DNA of 64,000 nt from NCBI RefSeq assembly GCF_001592935.1, contig NZ_LRDB01000050.1, positions 62,001 through 126,000 on the forward strand. Direction: 5' to 3'. The translations under genes were made by a program, and so were the position numbers. Each line of letters starts with the position of its first letter. Positions within the stretch are counted from its first letter, which is position 1. The notes under the pieces were generated by a model. That model was not told where the DNA came from, made no database searches, and saw nothing but the letters and a program-made list of their open reading frames with translations. Origin of the DNA: Roseivirga echinicomitans (GTDB lineage Bacteria > Bacteroidota > Bacteroidia > Cytophagales > Cyclobacteriaceae). Shown piece after piece: positions 44,074 to 54,800 of the stretch.

Positions 44074-44961
44074 ATGCAATTAACTATCAAAAACCTCACA
44101 AAGACCTATTCAAATGGTGTTTGTGCACTCAACAATGTTTCACTAACCATTAACCAAGGTATGTTTGGTTTACTAGGGCCTAACGGTGCTGGTAAATCCA
44201 CTTTAATGAGGACTATAGCCACCCTTCAAGATGCGGATTCAGGGAGTATTTTTCTAGATGACGTCAACCTGTCTGAAAACAAGCAAGCCATACGAGAGAA
44301 ACTGGGTTATTTACCGCAGGATTTTGGGCTTTATCCACGCATAAGTGCTGAGGTAATGTTAGATCACATCGCTCAGATGAAAGGAGTGGGGAATAAGTCA
44401 GAGCGCAAAGAGTTGGTCAATGGACTGCTGGAAAAGGTTAACCTTTACAGGCACCGTAAGAAGGCCTTAGGTACTTATTCTGGAGGTATGCGCCAACGCT
44501 TCGGTATTGCACAAGCCTTAGCCGGTAATCCCTCCTTAATTATTGTTGATGAACCTACAGCAGGGCTTGATCCATCGGAACGTAATCGATTTTACAATTT
44601 ATTGAGTGAAATAGGTGAAAATACGATTGTAATTCTATCTACGCACATAGTAGAAGATGTCAGCACTTTATGCTCTAATATGGCTATTATTTGCGCTGGA
44701 GAAGTATTAATGCAAGGAAAGCCATCAGAGGGTATTCAGAGTATGGATGGAAAAATATATGCTAAAACGATAGATAAGGTAGAACTAGATGAATACCGTG
44801 AGGGCCATCAGGTAATTTCAACGCAACTAAAAGAAGGTCGTTTAAGCTTGCGGATTTATAGTGATGTTGCACCGGGCAATGGTTTCGAACCGTCAAAAGC
44901 AGATTTAGAGGATGTGTATTTCAGTAACATCTCTAAAAAAGTAGATCCAATCACTATTTAA
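44074..44961 (+). CDS. ABC transporter ATP-binding protein
   Basis: A 295-aa cytoplasmic ATPase. Walker A GPNGAGKST, Q-loop near YLPQDFGLYP, signature YSGGMRQR, Walker B LIIVDEPTAGLDP and the H-loop STHIVED are intact. A C-terminal extension of about 80 residues follows the ATPase core. The type is that of ABC-2 exporters (NatA/CcmA-like). It is 10 bp upstream of a permease fused to an M1 peptidase and clearly forms one transporter with it. Confidence 0.95.
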   Translation: MQLTIKNLTKTYSNGVCALNNVSLTINQGMFGLLGPNGAGKSTLMRTIATLQDADSGSIFLDDVNLSENKQAIREKLGYLPQDFGLYPRISAEVMLDHIAQMKGVGNKSERKELVNGLLEKVNLYRHRKKALGTYSGGMRQRFGIAQALAGNPSLIIVDEPTAGLDPSERNRFYNLLSEIGENTIVILSTHIVEDVSTLCSNMAIICAGEVLMQGKPSEGIQSMDGKIYAKTIDKVELDEYREGHQVISTQLKEGRLSLRIYSDVAPGNGFEPSKADLEDVYFSNISKKVDPITI

Positions 44962-44971
44962 CCCTTGCTCC

Positions 44972-47900
44972 ATGTTTTTTAATATTTTCAATTTCGAATT
45001 GAAGTATCGGTTCAGTAGACCTGCTACTTACATATATTTTGCATTGCTGTTTCTGGTGTCATTTGTATTAGTTGGTGTTGGTAATACGCCAGCTACCGAA
45101 AAAGTATTTCACAATGCTCCCATAACATTAGCCTTCTTACAGCTCATCATGTCGCTGTTTGGTATTTTTCTAGCCTCGGCTGTTATGGGCGTACCAATTT
45201 ATAGAGACCTAGAACATAAAACAGGGACTTTTCTCTTTAGTTATCCCATTTCAAAAACAGCCTATTTCATGGGGCGATTCTGGGGGTCTTTCGTTATACT
45301 GGTTTTCATCTCATTTGGGTCATTAATCGGCTCATATCTTGGAAGTATAATAGGCCCTGCACTTGGCTGGGAGGAAGCTTCGAGGTATGGTCCAAATTTG
45401 TTAATGAACTATTTGTACCCTTGGCTTACGCTCACCTTACCAAATTTATGGTTAGCGGGCACCCTGTTTTTTGCAGTAATTGTATTTACTAAAAACATTA
45501 AAGCAATTTACGCAGGAGGAATTATTGTATTTATTATTTATATGCTCTCCAGTATTTTTTCGGAAGACGTAGCGAGTAGTAGCATTGCTCAGATTTTAGA
45601 TCCTTTTGGTTTGAACACTTTTGACATTCAAACGAGGTACCTAACCCCTTATGAGCAGAATAATTTTTTATTGCAGGTTGAAGGAAACCTGCTATTGAAC
45701 AGACTTCTGTGGTTTGGTATTGGCACGGTTCTTTTTGTAAGTGCTTATGCAAGGTTTAGTTTTGAAAACTTCTTTTCACCAAAAGTAGCCAAGACTAAAA
45801 AAGAAAAAGAGGCCACAAAAATCAGCAGTATAAAAAAGCTAGTAGCAAATGTGAGTTTTACCAATAAATATCAATGGTCAAGCTTCAAAACACTGGCGAA
45901 AATTGAGGTTCAAAATGTTTTAAAGGATGTTTACTTCAAGGTAATTCTACTAGGAGGAGTTATATTTTTGTTTGTTGACCTTTGGTTTGGTTTGCCACTC
46001 TATGGGGTGTCTTCGTTACCAGTCACTTCGGATATAGTAGCAAATAGAGGTTTTACTTATGCTATTTTTGTTTTCATCATCATAGTATTTTTTACTGGTG
46101 AATCGCTTCATCGTGATAAGGCGAGCGGCTATGCATCAATCAATGATACTTTTCCAGTAAAAGACAGCGCAATCGTTGCCTCCAAGTTTGCTGGAATGGC
46201 CTTTATTTGTGTGCTACTCACTCTAGTGCCCGTTTTTGCAGGCTTGGTTACTCAGACGCTAAATGGCTACTTCAATTATCATTTGGATGTCTATTTAATT
46301 GATGCTTTCCTTATTGCGCTTCCTGACTACTTACAGATGGTCATGCTTGTATTCGCTATTCATTTGCTTGTGAATAATAAGTTTGCGGGTCATGCCACAA
46401 GTGTGGTTGTGTGGCTTTCAATGCTAATCCTGAGGAACTTAGCAGGTTACGATTTCAATATGTTTTTCTATTCGTATAAACCAGGTTTCAGTTGGTCTGA
46501 GATGAATGGCTTAGGGCATTTTGGAGAGTCGCTTTTTTGGTTCAATAGTTACTGGACAGCGTTTGGTATATTTTTGGTGTTATTCTTCAGCATATTTTTT
46601 AGCCGAGGAACAAATGACGGATTCAAAAGTAGGCTTCGAGGTGCCAGAGGCAGACTAACTTCCGCCAACGCTAAACTGTCCTATTTGTTTTTAATCATTA
46701 CCATAGGCCTAGGCGCCTATATCTTTAAAAGTGTGGTTTATGATAATAATTATCTTACTTCTGATGAGGCCACATTGTCATCTGTGAGTTATGAGAAACA
46801 GCTGAAACAATTTGAGAATTTACCTCAGCCAAAACTGACAAGTGTAAACATGAAAGCGGATCTTTTTCCATATGATAGGGAGGCGCATTTTAATGCTGAA
46901 GTTACCTTGGTTAACAAAACAGATAGCAATATTGATTCCCTTCACCTAGATATAGGTCAGCTTTCTGATTTGGTGGTAATGTATCGAGAAGATACTCTTA
47001 AGTATAGAGCACCATTGAAACTTGAGCCTAGAAAATTTCAAATTTTTGGAAAGAAACCAAGACAAGGTTACTATAGAATTATGGCGTTACCCAAAACTAT
47101 GGCCCCTGGAGATACGCTTAACTTGGTAATGAACAGCAAAAGAATCTATAAGGGTTTTCCAAACTCTGGTTCTGGAAGAGATATTGTTTATAATGGCACT
47201 TTCACCTCAGAAACTTTACCCACAATAGGTTACAATCCTCAGGTTGAACTTACGAGTGACAGTGAGCGAAAGAAGTATGATCTACCTGCTAAAGATTATG
47301 ATTTACCCGCTCATGATGATGAATTGGGTAGACGTACACTTTTGTTTACTGATGATGCGGACTTTATTCAGTTTGAAGCAACCATAAGCACCGTACCAGA
47401 TCAAATTGCGATTGCGCCAGGTTATTTACAAAGAGAATGGGTAGAAAATGGGAGACGTTATTTTCACTATATCCAAGACACGCCCATTCAAGCCTTTTTC
47501 AGCATAGTATCGGCAAAGTATGACGTGCTAAAGTCAGAGCAAGAGCTTCCAAATGGAGAAAAGGTGAATATTGAAATTTTCTACCATCCAGACCATATTT
47601 ATAACTTGGGTCGATTTGAGGCGGCTTATAAAGATGGGCTTAAGTATTTTTCTGAAACCTATGGATCGTTTCAGTTTAGGCAAATGCGTTTACTCGAATT
47701 CCCTAAGTATGCTAGTTTCGCCCAATCATTCCCGAATACGGTTCCTTTTTCCGAAGGCTTTGGTTGGTTGGCAGACTTCAATGACCCAGACGATTTTGAT
47801 TATACTTATTTCGTTACGGCACATGAATTAGCGCATCAATGGTGGGGGCATCAAATTGCTCCTAATTACACCCGAGGAGCTAACCTTGTTTCCGAAGCAC

Positions 47901-48637
47901 TGGCCGAATACTCTGCTTTGGTGCTTACAGAAAGACAATATGGTAAGGATAACATGACGTATTTCTTAAGAAATGAGTTGGACGATTACCTATACGGTAG
48001 AGCGAATGAAAGTAAGAAAGAAAATACTTTCATAAACTGTAATAGAGCTTATCAATGGTATAACAAGGGTAGCCTTATTCTGTATGGTTTACGCGATTAT
48101 ATTGGAGAAGAAGCCATGAATACAGCATTGAGAAACTTCACAGATGAGTTTGCTTTAAAACAAACACCACCATTTGCAGGCAGTACTGATTTGTACAGAC
48201 ATTTAACAGAGAATACGCCAGATAGTCTTCATTATTATTTAGATGATACTTGGAATAGAATCACGCTTTATGAAAATAAAGCAAGCGAAGTAAAAGCTGA
48301 GAAAATAGCTGAGGATGAATATTTGGTGACATTTGATATCAGCTCTCAAAAATTATATGCAGACAGCGCAGGAATGGAATCTAAGGCTGAATACTTAGGC
48401 GATTATATTGATATAGGAGTGTTCTCTGAAGATGATAAAGATGAAAACGGAAGAACTAGAACCAATTCAATTTATCTGCAAAAGCATAAAATCAGTCCTG
48501 GTCAAACGAGTTTAACAGTCAAGGTTAAAGGTGTCCCAGTCAGGGCTGGAATCGATCCTTACAATAAACTAATTGATAGGATGCCAGATGACAATATTGT
48601 GGATGTAGAAGTTGATAATTCTACTTACAAAGAATAA
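44972..48637 (+). CDS. ABC-2 permease fused to an M1-family aminopeptidase domain
   Basis: A 1221-aa membrane protein. The N-terminal 580 residues hold two ABC-2 permease halves, each of about six membrane segments (around 15-260 and 320-540), joined by a basic linker. After a last membrane segment (about 570-585) a large periplasmic part begins: a beta-rich M1 N-domain (about 630-850) and a catalytic domain with HELAHQWWGH (His951, His955) and the following Glu in SEALAEYSAL. The family GxMEN site is not obvious. Such permease-peptidase fusions occur in Bacteroidota; the peptide substrate is unknown. It is partnered by the ATPase just upstream. Confidence 0.93.
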   Translation: MFFNIFNFELKYRFSRPATYIYFALLFLVSFVLVGVGNTPATEKVFHNAPITLAFLQLIMSLFGIFLASAVMGVPIYRDLEHKTGTFLFSYPISKTAYFMGRFWGSFVILVFISFGSLIGSYLGSIIGPALGWEEASRYGPNLLMNYLYPWLTLTLPNLWLAGTLFFAVIVFTKNIKAIYAGGIIVFIIYMLSSIFSEDVASSSIAQILDPFGLNTFDIQTRYLTPYEQNNFLLQVEGNLLLNRLLWFGIGTVLFVSAYARFSFENFFSPKVAKTKKEKEATKISSIKKLVANVSFTNKYQWSSFKTLAKIEVQNVLKDVYFKVILLGGVIFLFVDLWFGLPLYGVSSLPVTSDIVANRGFTYAIFVFIIIVFFTGESLHRDKASGYASINDTFPVKDSAIVASKFAGMAFICVLLTLVPVFAGLVTQTLNGYFNYHLDVYLIDAFLIALPDYLQMVMLVFAIHLLVNNKFAGHATSVVVWLSMLILRNLAGYDFNMFFYSYKPGFSWSEMNGLGHFGESLFWFNSYWTAFGIFLVLFFSIFFSRGTNDGFKSRLRGARGRLTSANAKLSYLFLIITIGLGAYIFKSVVYDNNYLTSDEATLSSVSYEKQLKQFENLPQPKLTSVNMKADLFPYDREAHFNAEVTLVNKTDSNIDSLHLDIGQLSDLVVMYREDTLKYRAPLKLEPRKFQIFGKKPRQGYYRIMALPKTMAPGDTLNLVMNSKRIYKGFPNSGSGRDIVYNGTFTSETLPTIGYNPQVELTSDSERKKYDLPAKDYDLPAHDDELGRRTLLFTDDADFIQFEATISTVPDQIAIAPGYLQREWVENGRRYFHYIQDTPIQAFFSIVSAKYDVLKSEQELPNGEKVNIEIFYHPDHIYNLGRFEAAYKDGLKYFSETYGSFQFRQMRLLEFPKYASFAQSFPNTVPFSEGFGWLADFNDPDDFDYTYFVTAHELAHQWWGHQIAPNYTRGANLVSEALAEYSALVLTERQYGKDNMTYFLRNELDDYLYGRANESKKENTFINCNRAYQWYNKGSLILYGLRDYIGEEAMNTALRNFTDEFALKQTPPFAGSTDLYRHLTENTPDSLHYYLDDTWNRITLYENKASEVKAEKIAEDEYLVTFDISSQKLYADSAGMESKAEYLGDYIDIGVFSEDDKDENGRTRTNSIYLQKHKISPGQTSLTVKVKGVPVRAGIDPYNKLIDRMPDDNIVDVEVDNSTYKE

Positions 48638-48692
48638 TGATGAACTTTTAACAAACATTTACTGAATTAGGTGTTACCTGATTTATTTACTC

Positions 48693-48726
48693 AAAGTCCC
48701 GGCTATTAATCAGACTGGGACTTTTT
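48693..48726 (+). terminator. Intrinsic terminator after the permease-peptidase gene
   Basis: 8-bp stem AAAGTCCC/GGGACTTT with CTG flank and T run. It resembles the terminator at 43863 in stem and downstream GTTT sequence. Confidence 0.85.
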
Positions 48727-48777
48727 GTTTGTGCTAATCTGTACTCATTATGGCCAACTGTATTGACTTTTATTAAA

Positions 48778-48833
48778 ACTGCAATTGCGAATAAAATAGT
48801 TTTATCTATATTTACTGCAATTACGATTAATAT
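48778..48833. repeat. Direct repeat flanking the PadR promoter, probable operator
   Basis: Two near-identical 20-base units with the shared pattern ACTGCAATT-CGA-TAA (48778-48797 and 48814-48833), 36 bases apart start to start. One covers the predicted -33 region, the other the predicted transcription start, ending just before the ATG of the PadR gene. Confidence 0.65.
48785..48814 (+). promoter_or_regulatory. Predicted promoter of the PadR-permease operon
   Basis: TTG (48785-48787), a 19-base spacer and TATATTTA (48807-48814), one base off the TAnnTTTG consensus. It starts in the first direct repeat and ends at the first base of the second. Confidence 0.45.
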
Positions 48834-48836
48834 AAA

Positions 48837-49166
48837 ATGAAGAAAACAAAACTTGGTGAATTTGAAGAGTTGGTGCTATTAACAGTGCTAGTTTTAAGAG
48901 AGGAGGCTTATGGAGTCGAAATTAAGCGTGAGTTAGAACACCGCTTAAAAGAGACCTTAAGTGTAGGCTCAGTTCAGTCCGCTTTAAAAAGACTAGAAGA
49001 GAAGGGCTATTTAGATTCGGAGTTTGGTGAAACGACACTGAAAAGAGGAGGTAAGCGTAAACGTATTTATACCGTCACCGCTTCAGGCACAAAAGTACTG
49101 AACGAAATGAAAGATATTCGTACGCAATTGTGGAACGCGATTCCCCAAGCCTCATTGAGCTTTTAG
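48837..49166 (+). CDS. PadR-family transcriptional regulator
   Basis: A 109-aa winged-helix regulator with the PadR N-terminal signature LGEFEELVLLTVLVLREEAYGVEIKREL and a recognition helix around SVGSVQSALKRLEEKGYL, followed by the wing GKRKRIYTVTASG. It lacks the long C-terminal dimer helix of large PadRs, typical of the short subfamily. A large FtsX permease follows 5 bp after its stop. In this arrangement the regulator usually controls the permease and itself; the two direct repeats around its promoter are the likely binding sites. Confidence 0.93.
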   Translation: MKKTKLGEFEELVLLTVLVLREEAYGVEIKRELEHRLKETLSVGSVQSALKRLEEKGYLDSEFGETTLKRGGKRKRIYTVTASGTKVLNEMKDIRTQLWNAIPQASLSF

Positions 49167-49171
49167 AGCAT

Positions 49172-51787
49172 ATGAAATCTTCTAATCAAAAGCATATTCA
49201 TCCACCTAAATGGCCACTTAAACTTCTTCGAGGCTTGGTCAAGCCTCGTTATTTAGAAGAGATAGAAGGGGACATGGAAGAGGTATTTACAGATTATCTG
49301 GAAGTTCATTCTCCTACCCGTGCCAAAAGGCGATATATCATAGAAACACTCAAACTATTAAGGCCCAGTCTGCTCCGTGGAATGTCTGGTTCCTATCAAT
49401 TAAATTATTTCGGCATGTTTAAACTAATGGTCAAAAGCGCAACAAGAAATTATTTAAAACACCGAATGGTAGCCACCATGAGCCTTCTTACGCTCATTTT
49501 TGGAGCCGTTTGTTTTCAGCTGATCAATGCTTGGCTTCAAAATGAGCAAAGTATGGATCAGTTTCATAGTAAGTCAGATCGAATTCACATTGCGGTAGCA
49601 AAACTGAATCCAAAGGCTGAATTATCACCGCTACATGTTCAACGAATCTTTAATCTGGATTACAGCAAATTTCCGCAAATAGAAAAGAGCCTGATTGTAC
49701 ATACTTATGGAGAAGATGAAATCAAGCTGATCAAGGATGAAGTCGCATTTGGGGGGAAAGCATTGATAGCGGACAGCACATTTTTCGACTTCTTTGATTT
49801 TGAATTGATTCGAGGTGATCAATTAGTATTGAACGACCCAAGCAGTATTGTCCTCACAAAGGAATTTGCAGAACGTGTTTTTGGTAACGAAGACCCAATG
49901 GGCAAATTAGTTTCAATCCGCTGCGACCAAACTGGTACATATAAGGTAGCTGGAATAACAGCCAATATCCCTTCAAACAGTTCTATATCCTTTGATTTTC
50001 TAGTTCCAAGACAATCAAAGAGCTTTTGGCGCAGAATGCCGCAAGATTTACTCTTGGTGAATGAAAATTTTGATCGTGAGGCTTTCAATCAGCAAATTGA
50101 ATCAGTAGGAAGGCAAAATGCTCGCTTCCCTGAAAGCCAAATTTCGACAGTACCACTGAATACCGTCTATAACGATCGGCCTTTTAATATTTCACTTTTT
50201 GCGAAATATGGTGACAGCACGAGCTTTCAGACCATGCAATTTGTGGCTGTTATCATTTTCCTTATTACGCTCATCAGTTTTGTGAATTTACAATCCACAC
50301 TGCAACTGACTTTAGTAAAGAAGTTAGGTGTGAAACAGGTGATGGGTGCCAGTAAATTCGACCTAGGTTTTGAGATAGTAGTGAGTAGGCTACTCTATTT
50401 CTTAATAGCCTCAGGAATGGCTTATCTACTTTATCAATTTACCTTCCCCTGGTATGTAAATACAATGGGACTTTCTCTGGATCTTTATCCAATTCGATAC
50501 CTTTTCAACTTATTGACAATCATAGGTGTTGTAGTGATGATTTCGATGATCACTTCACTTATTCAAACTTCTAAGATTAAAACGATGCAGGCCATTTCGG
50601 GGGAAGCAAATATGCTGAAAATACCTCGTGCACAACGGGTGATGACGACCATTCAATACACTGTTACTATATTGCTTTTAGTCGCAACTTCAGTGGTGTT
50701 TCTTCAACTGCGTTTTATGCTGAATAAGGACACAGGCTTGAATCAAGCCAACATCATTAAAACTGACTTTTTTGAAATGTCGCCTAATGGAGCTCAAGAC
50801 AGTTTGGCTCAGCAAAACATGGAACGGCAGTTTCAATATGTGATGTCGCATATAGCGGAACAACCTAATGTTATGGCTGTTTCTCAAGGAAGTATGCCAA
50901 TTGATTTTGCCTATCAAAACGATTGGAAAGTTGTGGGTTCGCAGGATGATTACAATTCCATTAACAGCATGTCTGTTGATCCACATTACAGAGAATTGTT
51001 CGGTTTACAGCTGGTCAAAGGTCGCTTTTTTGCTGATTCTTTGGATACAAACAATTCTCCAAAACTGGTGATCAACGAAGCTGCAATGAAATATTGGGGC
51101 ATCGATGATATTGGTCAAGTGAACCTTACCACCAACTCTCGTTCCAATGAAACAGTGAGTTATAATATCATTGGTGTGGTAAAAGATTATCACTATGAAC
51201 ACTTATCGCAGAAAATACGGCCGTTAGTGCTATCGTACTATACCTATATGGACAGCGATATACTTATTCGTGTAAAGCCAGAAAAGCAAGCAGAGGTGCT
51301 TGCGTTTTTAGAAGGGTTGTTTCAAGAGATCAATCCAAGAGGTTTTTTCACCTATACCGCTATGGAAGAGCAGATTGCCCAACAGTACTCAAAAGAGCAA
51401 CAGACAGGAAAAATCTACTTGGCCTTAAGCCTTGTTGCCTTACTGTTGTCTTCGGTGGGCTTATTCACTTTTGCTTTCCACGAAACCAAACGTAGGACCA
51501 AAGAAATAGGCATTAGAAAAGTAAATGGAGCCAATGCGGGCAATGTGTTCTGGCTTTTGAGCCGTTCATTCCTTAACTCTATAATTATTGCTTTCGTTTT
51601 AGCCTGCCCTGTGGCTTGGTATTTAATGAAACAATGGCTCGATAATTTTGCCTACCGTGTTGGGATTAGTTGGTGGGTTTTCGGCTTGGTAGGGCTTGTG
51701 GTAACTATGGTTGCCTTAATTGCGGTTAGTTGGCAAACCCTGAGAGTGGCTTATCTCAACCCAGTCGATTCACTGAGGTATGAGTGA
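49172..51787 (+). CDS. FtsX/MacB-family ABC permease with N-terminal permease prefix domain
   Basis: An 871-aa membrane protein read from the ATG at 49172, five bases after the PadR stop; an earlier in-frame ATG (49130) would overlap the regulator. The first 90 residues form the cytoplasmic permease-prefix domain common in PadR-linked Bacteroidota permeases (LRGLVKPRYLEEIEGDMEEVF). A membrane segment near 105-125, periplasmic MacB-like domain, FtsX domain (about 360-480), a second periplasmic domain and a C-terminal FtsX domain (TKEIGIRKVNGANAGN) follow, ending NPVDSLRYE. The ATPase partner is not adjacent. Substrate unknown. Confidence 0.9.
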   Translation: MKSSNQKHIHPPKWPLKLLRGLVKPRYLEEIEGDMEEVFTDYLEVHSPTRAKRRYIIETLKLLRPSLLRGMSGSYQLNYFGMFKLMVKSATRNYLKHRMVATMSLLTLIFGAVCFQLINAWLQNEQSMDQFHSKSDRIHIAVAKLNPKAELSPLHVQRIFNLDYSKFPQIEKSLIVHTYGEDEIKLIKDEVAFGGKALIADSTFFDFFDFELIRGDQLVLNDPSSIVLTKEFAERVFGNEDPMGKLVSIRCDQTGTYKVAGITANIPSNSSISFDFLVPRQSKSFWRRMPQDLLLVNENFDREAFNQQIESVGRQNARFPESQISTVPLNTVYNDRPFNISLFAKYGDSTSFQTMQFVAVIIFLITLISFVNLQSTLQLTLVKKLGVKQVMGASKFDLGFEIVVSRLLYFLIASGMAYLLYQFTFPWYVNTMGLSLDLYPIRYLFNLLTIIGVVVMISMITSLIQTSKIKTMQAISGEANMLKIPRAQRVMTTIQYTVTILLLVATSVVFLQLRFMLNKDTGLNQANIIKTDFFEMSPNGAQDSLAQQNMERQFQYVMSHIAEQPNVMAVSQGSMPIDFAYQNDWKVVGSQDDYNSINSMSVDPHYRELFGLQLVKGRFFADSLDTNNSPKLVINEAAMKYWGIDDIGQVNLTTNSRSNETVSYNIIGVVKDYHYEHLSQKIRPLVLSYYTYMDSDILIRVKPEKQAEVLAFLEGLFQEINPRGFFTYTAMEEQIAQQYSKEQQTGKIYLALSLVALLLSSVGLFTFAFHETKRRTKEIGIRKVNGANAGNVFWLLSRSFLNSIIIAFVLACPVAWYLMKQWLDNFAYRVGISWWVFGLVGLVVTMVALIAVSWQTLRVAYLNPVDSLRYE

Positions 51788-51805
51788 ATTAACGATGTCT
51801 AAATA

Positions 51806-51848
51806 AAAAGGCTTCCCTCTTTGTCAACTGACAAGAAGGAAGCCTTTA
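51806..51848. terminator. Bidirectional intrinsic terminator
   Basis: Stem AAAGGCTTCC/GGAAGCCTTT (51807-51816, 51838-51847) continued by an inner TTGTC/GACAA stem with loop AACT. A-rich on the left; the right T run is short. It serves converging genes. Confidence 0.85.
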
Positions 51849-51867
51849 TGATTGATGAGAACTAAAA

Positions 51868-54800
51868 CTAGTTCCCCTTTTTCTCTAAAGTAATTTTACC
51901 TGAAAGCGGTTGTTGCTTGAGGTCAGAATTAAGTACTTGATCCAGTTTGTCTAAATGTATTTTCAGCTCTGCAGAAAGCTCTTCAAATACCACGTAAGAG
52001 GCATCTGTTGGTCTTGCCTGCCCACTTTCAACACTTCTTCTTAAAGAAGCCAAACGGTTATTGAGCTTGATAGGGAAGTTGAGCGGATCTTGTCCACTTT
52101 GGTTCTTCACTTGGTATAAATCTTCTTCAATGACCTTCATTTTTTCAAGCATGTCATTAATGGCGTTGTTAAGACCTGCATCGCCAGACTTCGATAATGC
52201 TTCGGCTTGCTTACGAATATTTCTGATCTGAATCACAGCTTCGTTAGCGGCTGAAGTTTTATCTCTAATCTGCACGGCCAAATCAAATTGCTTTTGAATA
52301 TCATCCGCTGTAACGCCTTCTAAGTTCGGATCCATTTCTACAGTAAATGTACTAGTTTGAGACACTCCATCCGCAGTGAGTTTCACTTGATAGTTTCCTA
52401 ATGGTGCTAGAGGCCCGTTTTGAGGTCTTCCACTCCAGATAATCATTCCTTCAAAGGTGGTAGCACCTGGGTAGCGTAAGTTCCAATTAAAGTCGTTTAG
52501 CCCTTTGCCCGTAGCAACACGTGACCTTCTTCCTTCTGATTTTGTACCCTTGTAAGTTTCGATGAGATTACCTTTGGCGTCCATAATTTCTATGGTCACA
52601 TTATCAACCTCTTCTGGTAAGTAATACTGAATAGTCGCACTGTATACACCTCTAATCGGGTTGGCTGGTTTAAATAGTTTTACTTGATTCATGTTCATTG
52701 AAGCTGCATCTCGGAATGGGGCTACATCATGCATAATCCAGAAACCGCGGCCATGAGACCCTAATACAACATCATCATTTTTCAATACCAAATCACGGAT
52801 AGGGGTATCCGGTAAGTTCATTTGCAATGATTGCCACATGGCACCATCATTGAATGAAACATATACACCGTGTTCTGTAGCTAAATACAATAACCCTGGT
52901 ACTTTCAAGTCTTCACGAATAGAACGGGCAAAATGACCTGGTTTAATGCCCGTGATGATCTTTGTCCATTTTTTACCATAATCTGTAGTTTTGAACACAT
53001 AAGGTTCTCTATCGTCTACCTGATAGCGGTTGGCTGCTAAATACAAAGTACCTGGGTTGAATTTACTTTCTTCGATAATACTCACCCTTGAGAACTTAGG
53101 AAGGTCTTTAGGAGTAATGTCGTCCCATTTCTTTCCACCATTTCTTGTGATATGCACCTTACCATCATCAGATCCAGCCCAAATGGTGTTCACATCGTAG
53201 TTTGATGGGGCTAAGGCAAATACAGTCGCATAAATTTCAGGCCCATTCATGTCCATCGTAATTACCCCACCTGTTACGCCTAATGTTTCAGGGGCGGCAT
53301 AGGTAAGGTCTGGACTGATTTTCTCCCAAGTTTGTCCGTCATTGGTGGTTTTCCAAACGTGTTGCGATGTAGTGTACATCACTGAAGGATCTTTAGGGGA
53401 GAACATAATTGGGAAAGTCCACTGCCATCTTTCTGGCAAAGCACTAGAAGGCTCTCCAGAGAAGAATCTCGGATACACCTGAATATCTCTGTATTGGCCA
53501 GTTCTGCGGTTATAACGGGTTAATAAAGCGCCTTGACTACCTGCATAAAATACGTCAGGGTCAACAGGACTTTGGGTAATCCAACCACTTTCACCACCAC
53601 CAACAGAATAAGATGGCCCTCTGCCTTGGCTAGGCATGGCCAGGGTGCTGTTGTCTTGCTGGGCTCCAGCGACATGATAAGGCACATCACTAGTAGTCAT
53701 AACATGGTAAAACTGAGCGGTAGGGAAATCTAAATCCGTCCAAGATTGGCCGCCATTCACACTTACAGTTCCGCCACCATCATTCGAACTGATCATTCGC
53801 ATAGGGTCATTAGGATCTATCCACAAATCATGGTTGTCACCATGCGGTGGACGAATAGTAACATCGAAAGTCCTTCCACCATCTGTAGATTTGTAGAAAC
53901 CTACATTTAGGCCATATACCACATCTCTGTCTAACGGATCGGCATAAATTCTAGAGTAATAGAAAGCGCGTTGACGTAGTTTACGCTCTGAATTGACACG
54001 TTCCCAAGTCCAGCCACCATCATCGGAACGGAAAATTCCACCCTCATTGGCTTCAACAGAAGCCCAAACACGATTGGGATCGGCAGGGGAGACGGTTACT
54101 CCAATTTTACCGATCGGCCCTTCAGGCATGCCTGGGTTTTTGGTCAAGTCGATCCAAGTATCACCACCATCTAAAGATTTAAAAAGCTTGCTGTCAGGTC
54201 CACCGCCCCACATTTTCCATGCTTTACGGTACACTTGCCAAGTAGAGGCATAAAGTACATTTGGATTGGTACGGTCGATGATTAAATCAGCAGCACCGGC
54301 TTTATCACTAACATACAATACTTTTTCCCAGGTATTTCCTCCGTCTTTCGATCGGAAAACACCACGTTCTTCATTGTCGCCATAGGGGTGACCTAATGCC
54401 GCCACATAAACGGTGTTGGGGTTTGTAGGGTGAACTCTAATTCTTGAAATCGCTTGCGTTTCTTTCAGACCTATGTCCCTCCATGTTTTTCCACCATCGG
54501 TGGTTTTATAAACACCATCACCTTGGGTAATGCTGCCTCGAAGCTGTGTTTCTCCACCTCCGATATAAACAATATCTGGGTTGGTTTCTGCCACGGCCAC
54601 AGCGCCAATACTAGAAGAGGTGATTTGGCCATCGGTGACTGGAAACCATTCATTTCCGCCATCAACAGTTTTCCATAAACCACCACCAGTAGCACCAAAA
54701 TAGTACTCGTTAGGTCGGCCTGGGCTTCCTGAGCTTCCTAACGAACGTCCACCACGGTCTGGGCCAATGTTTCGCCACGAGTAGTTTTTATAGAAAGAGG

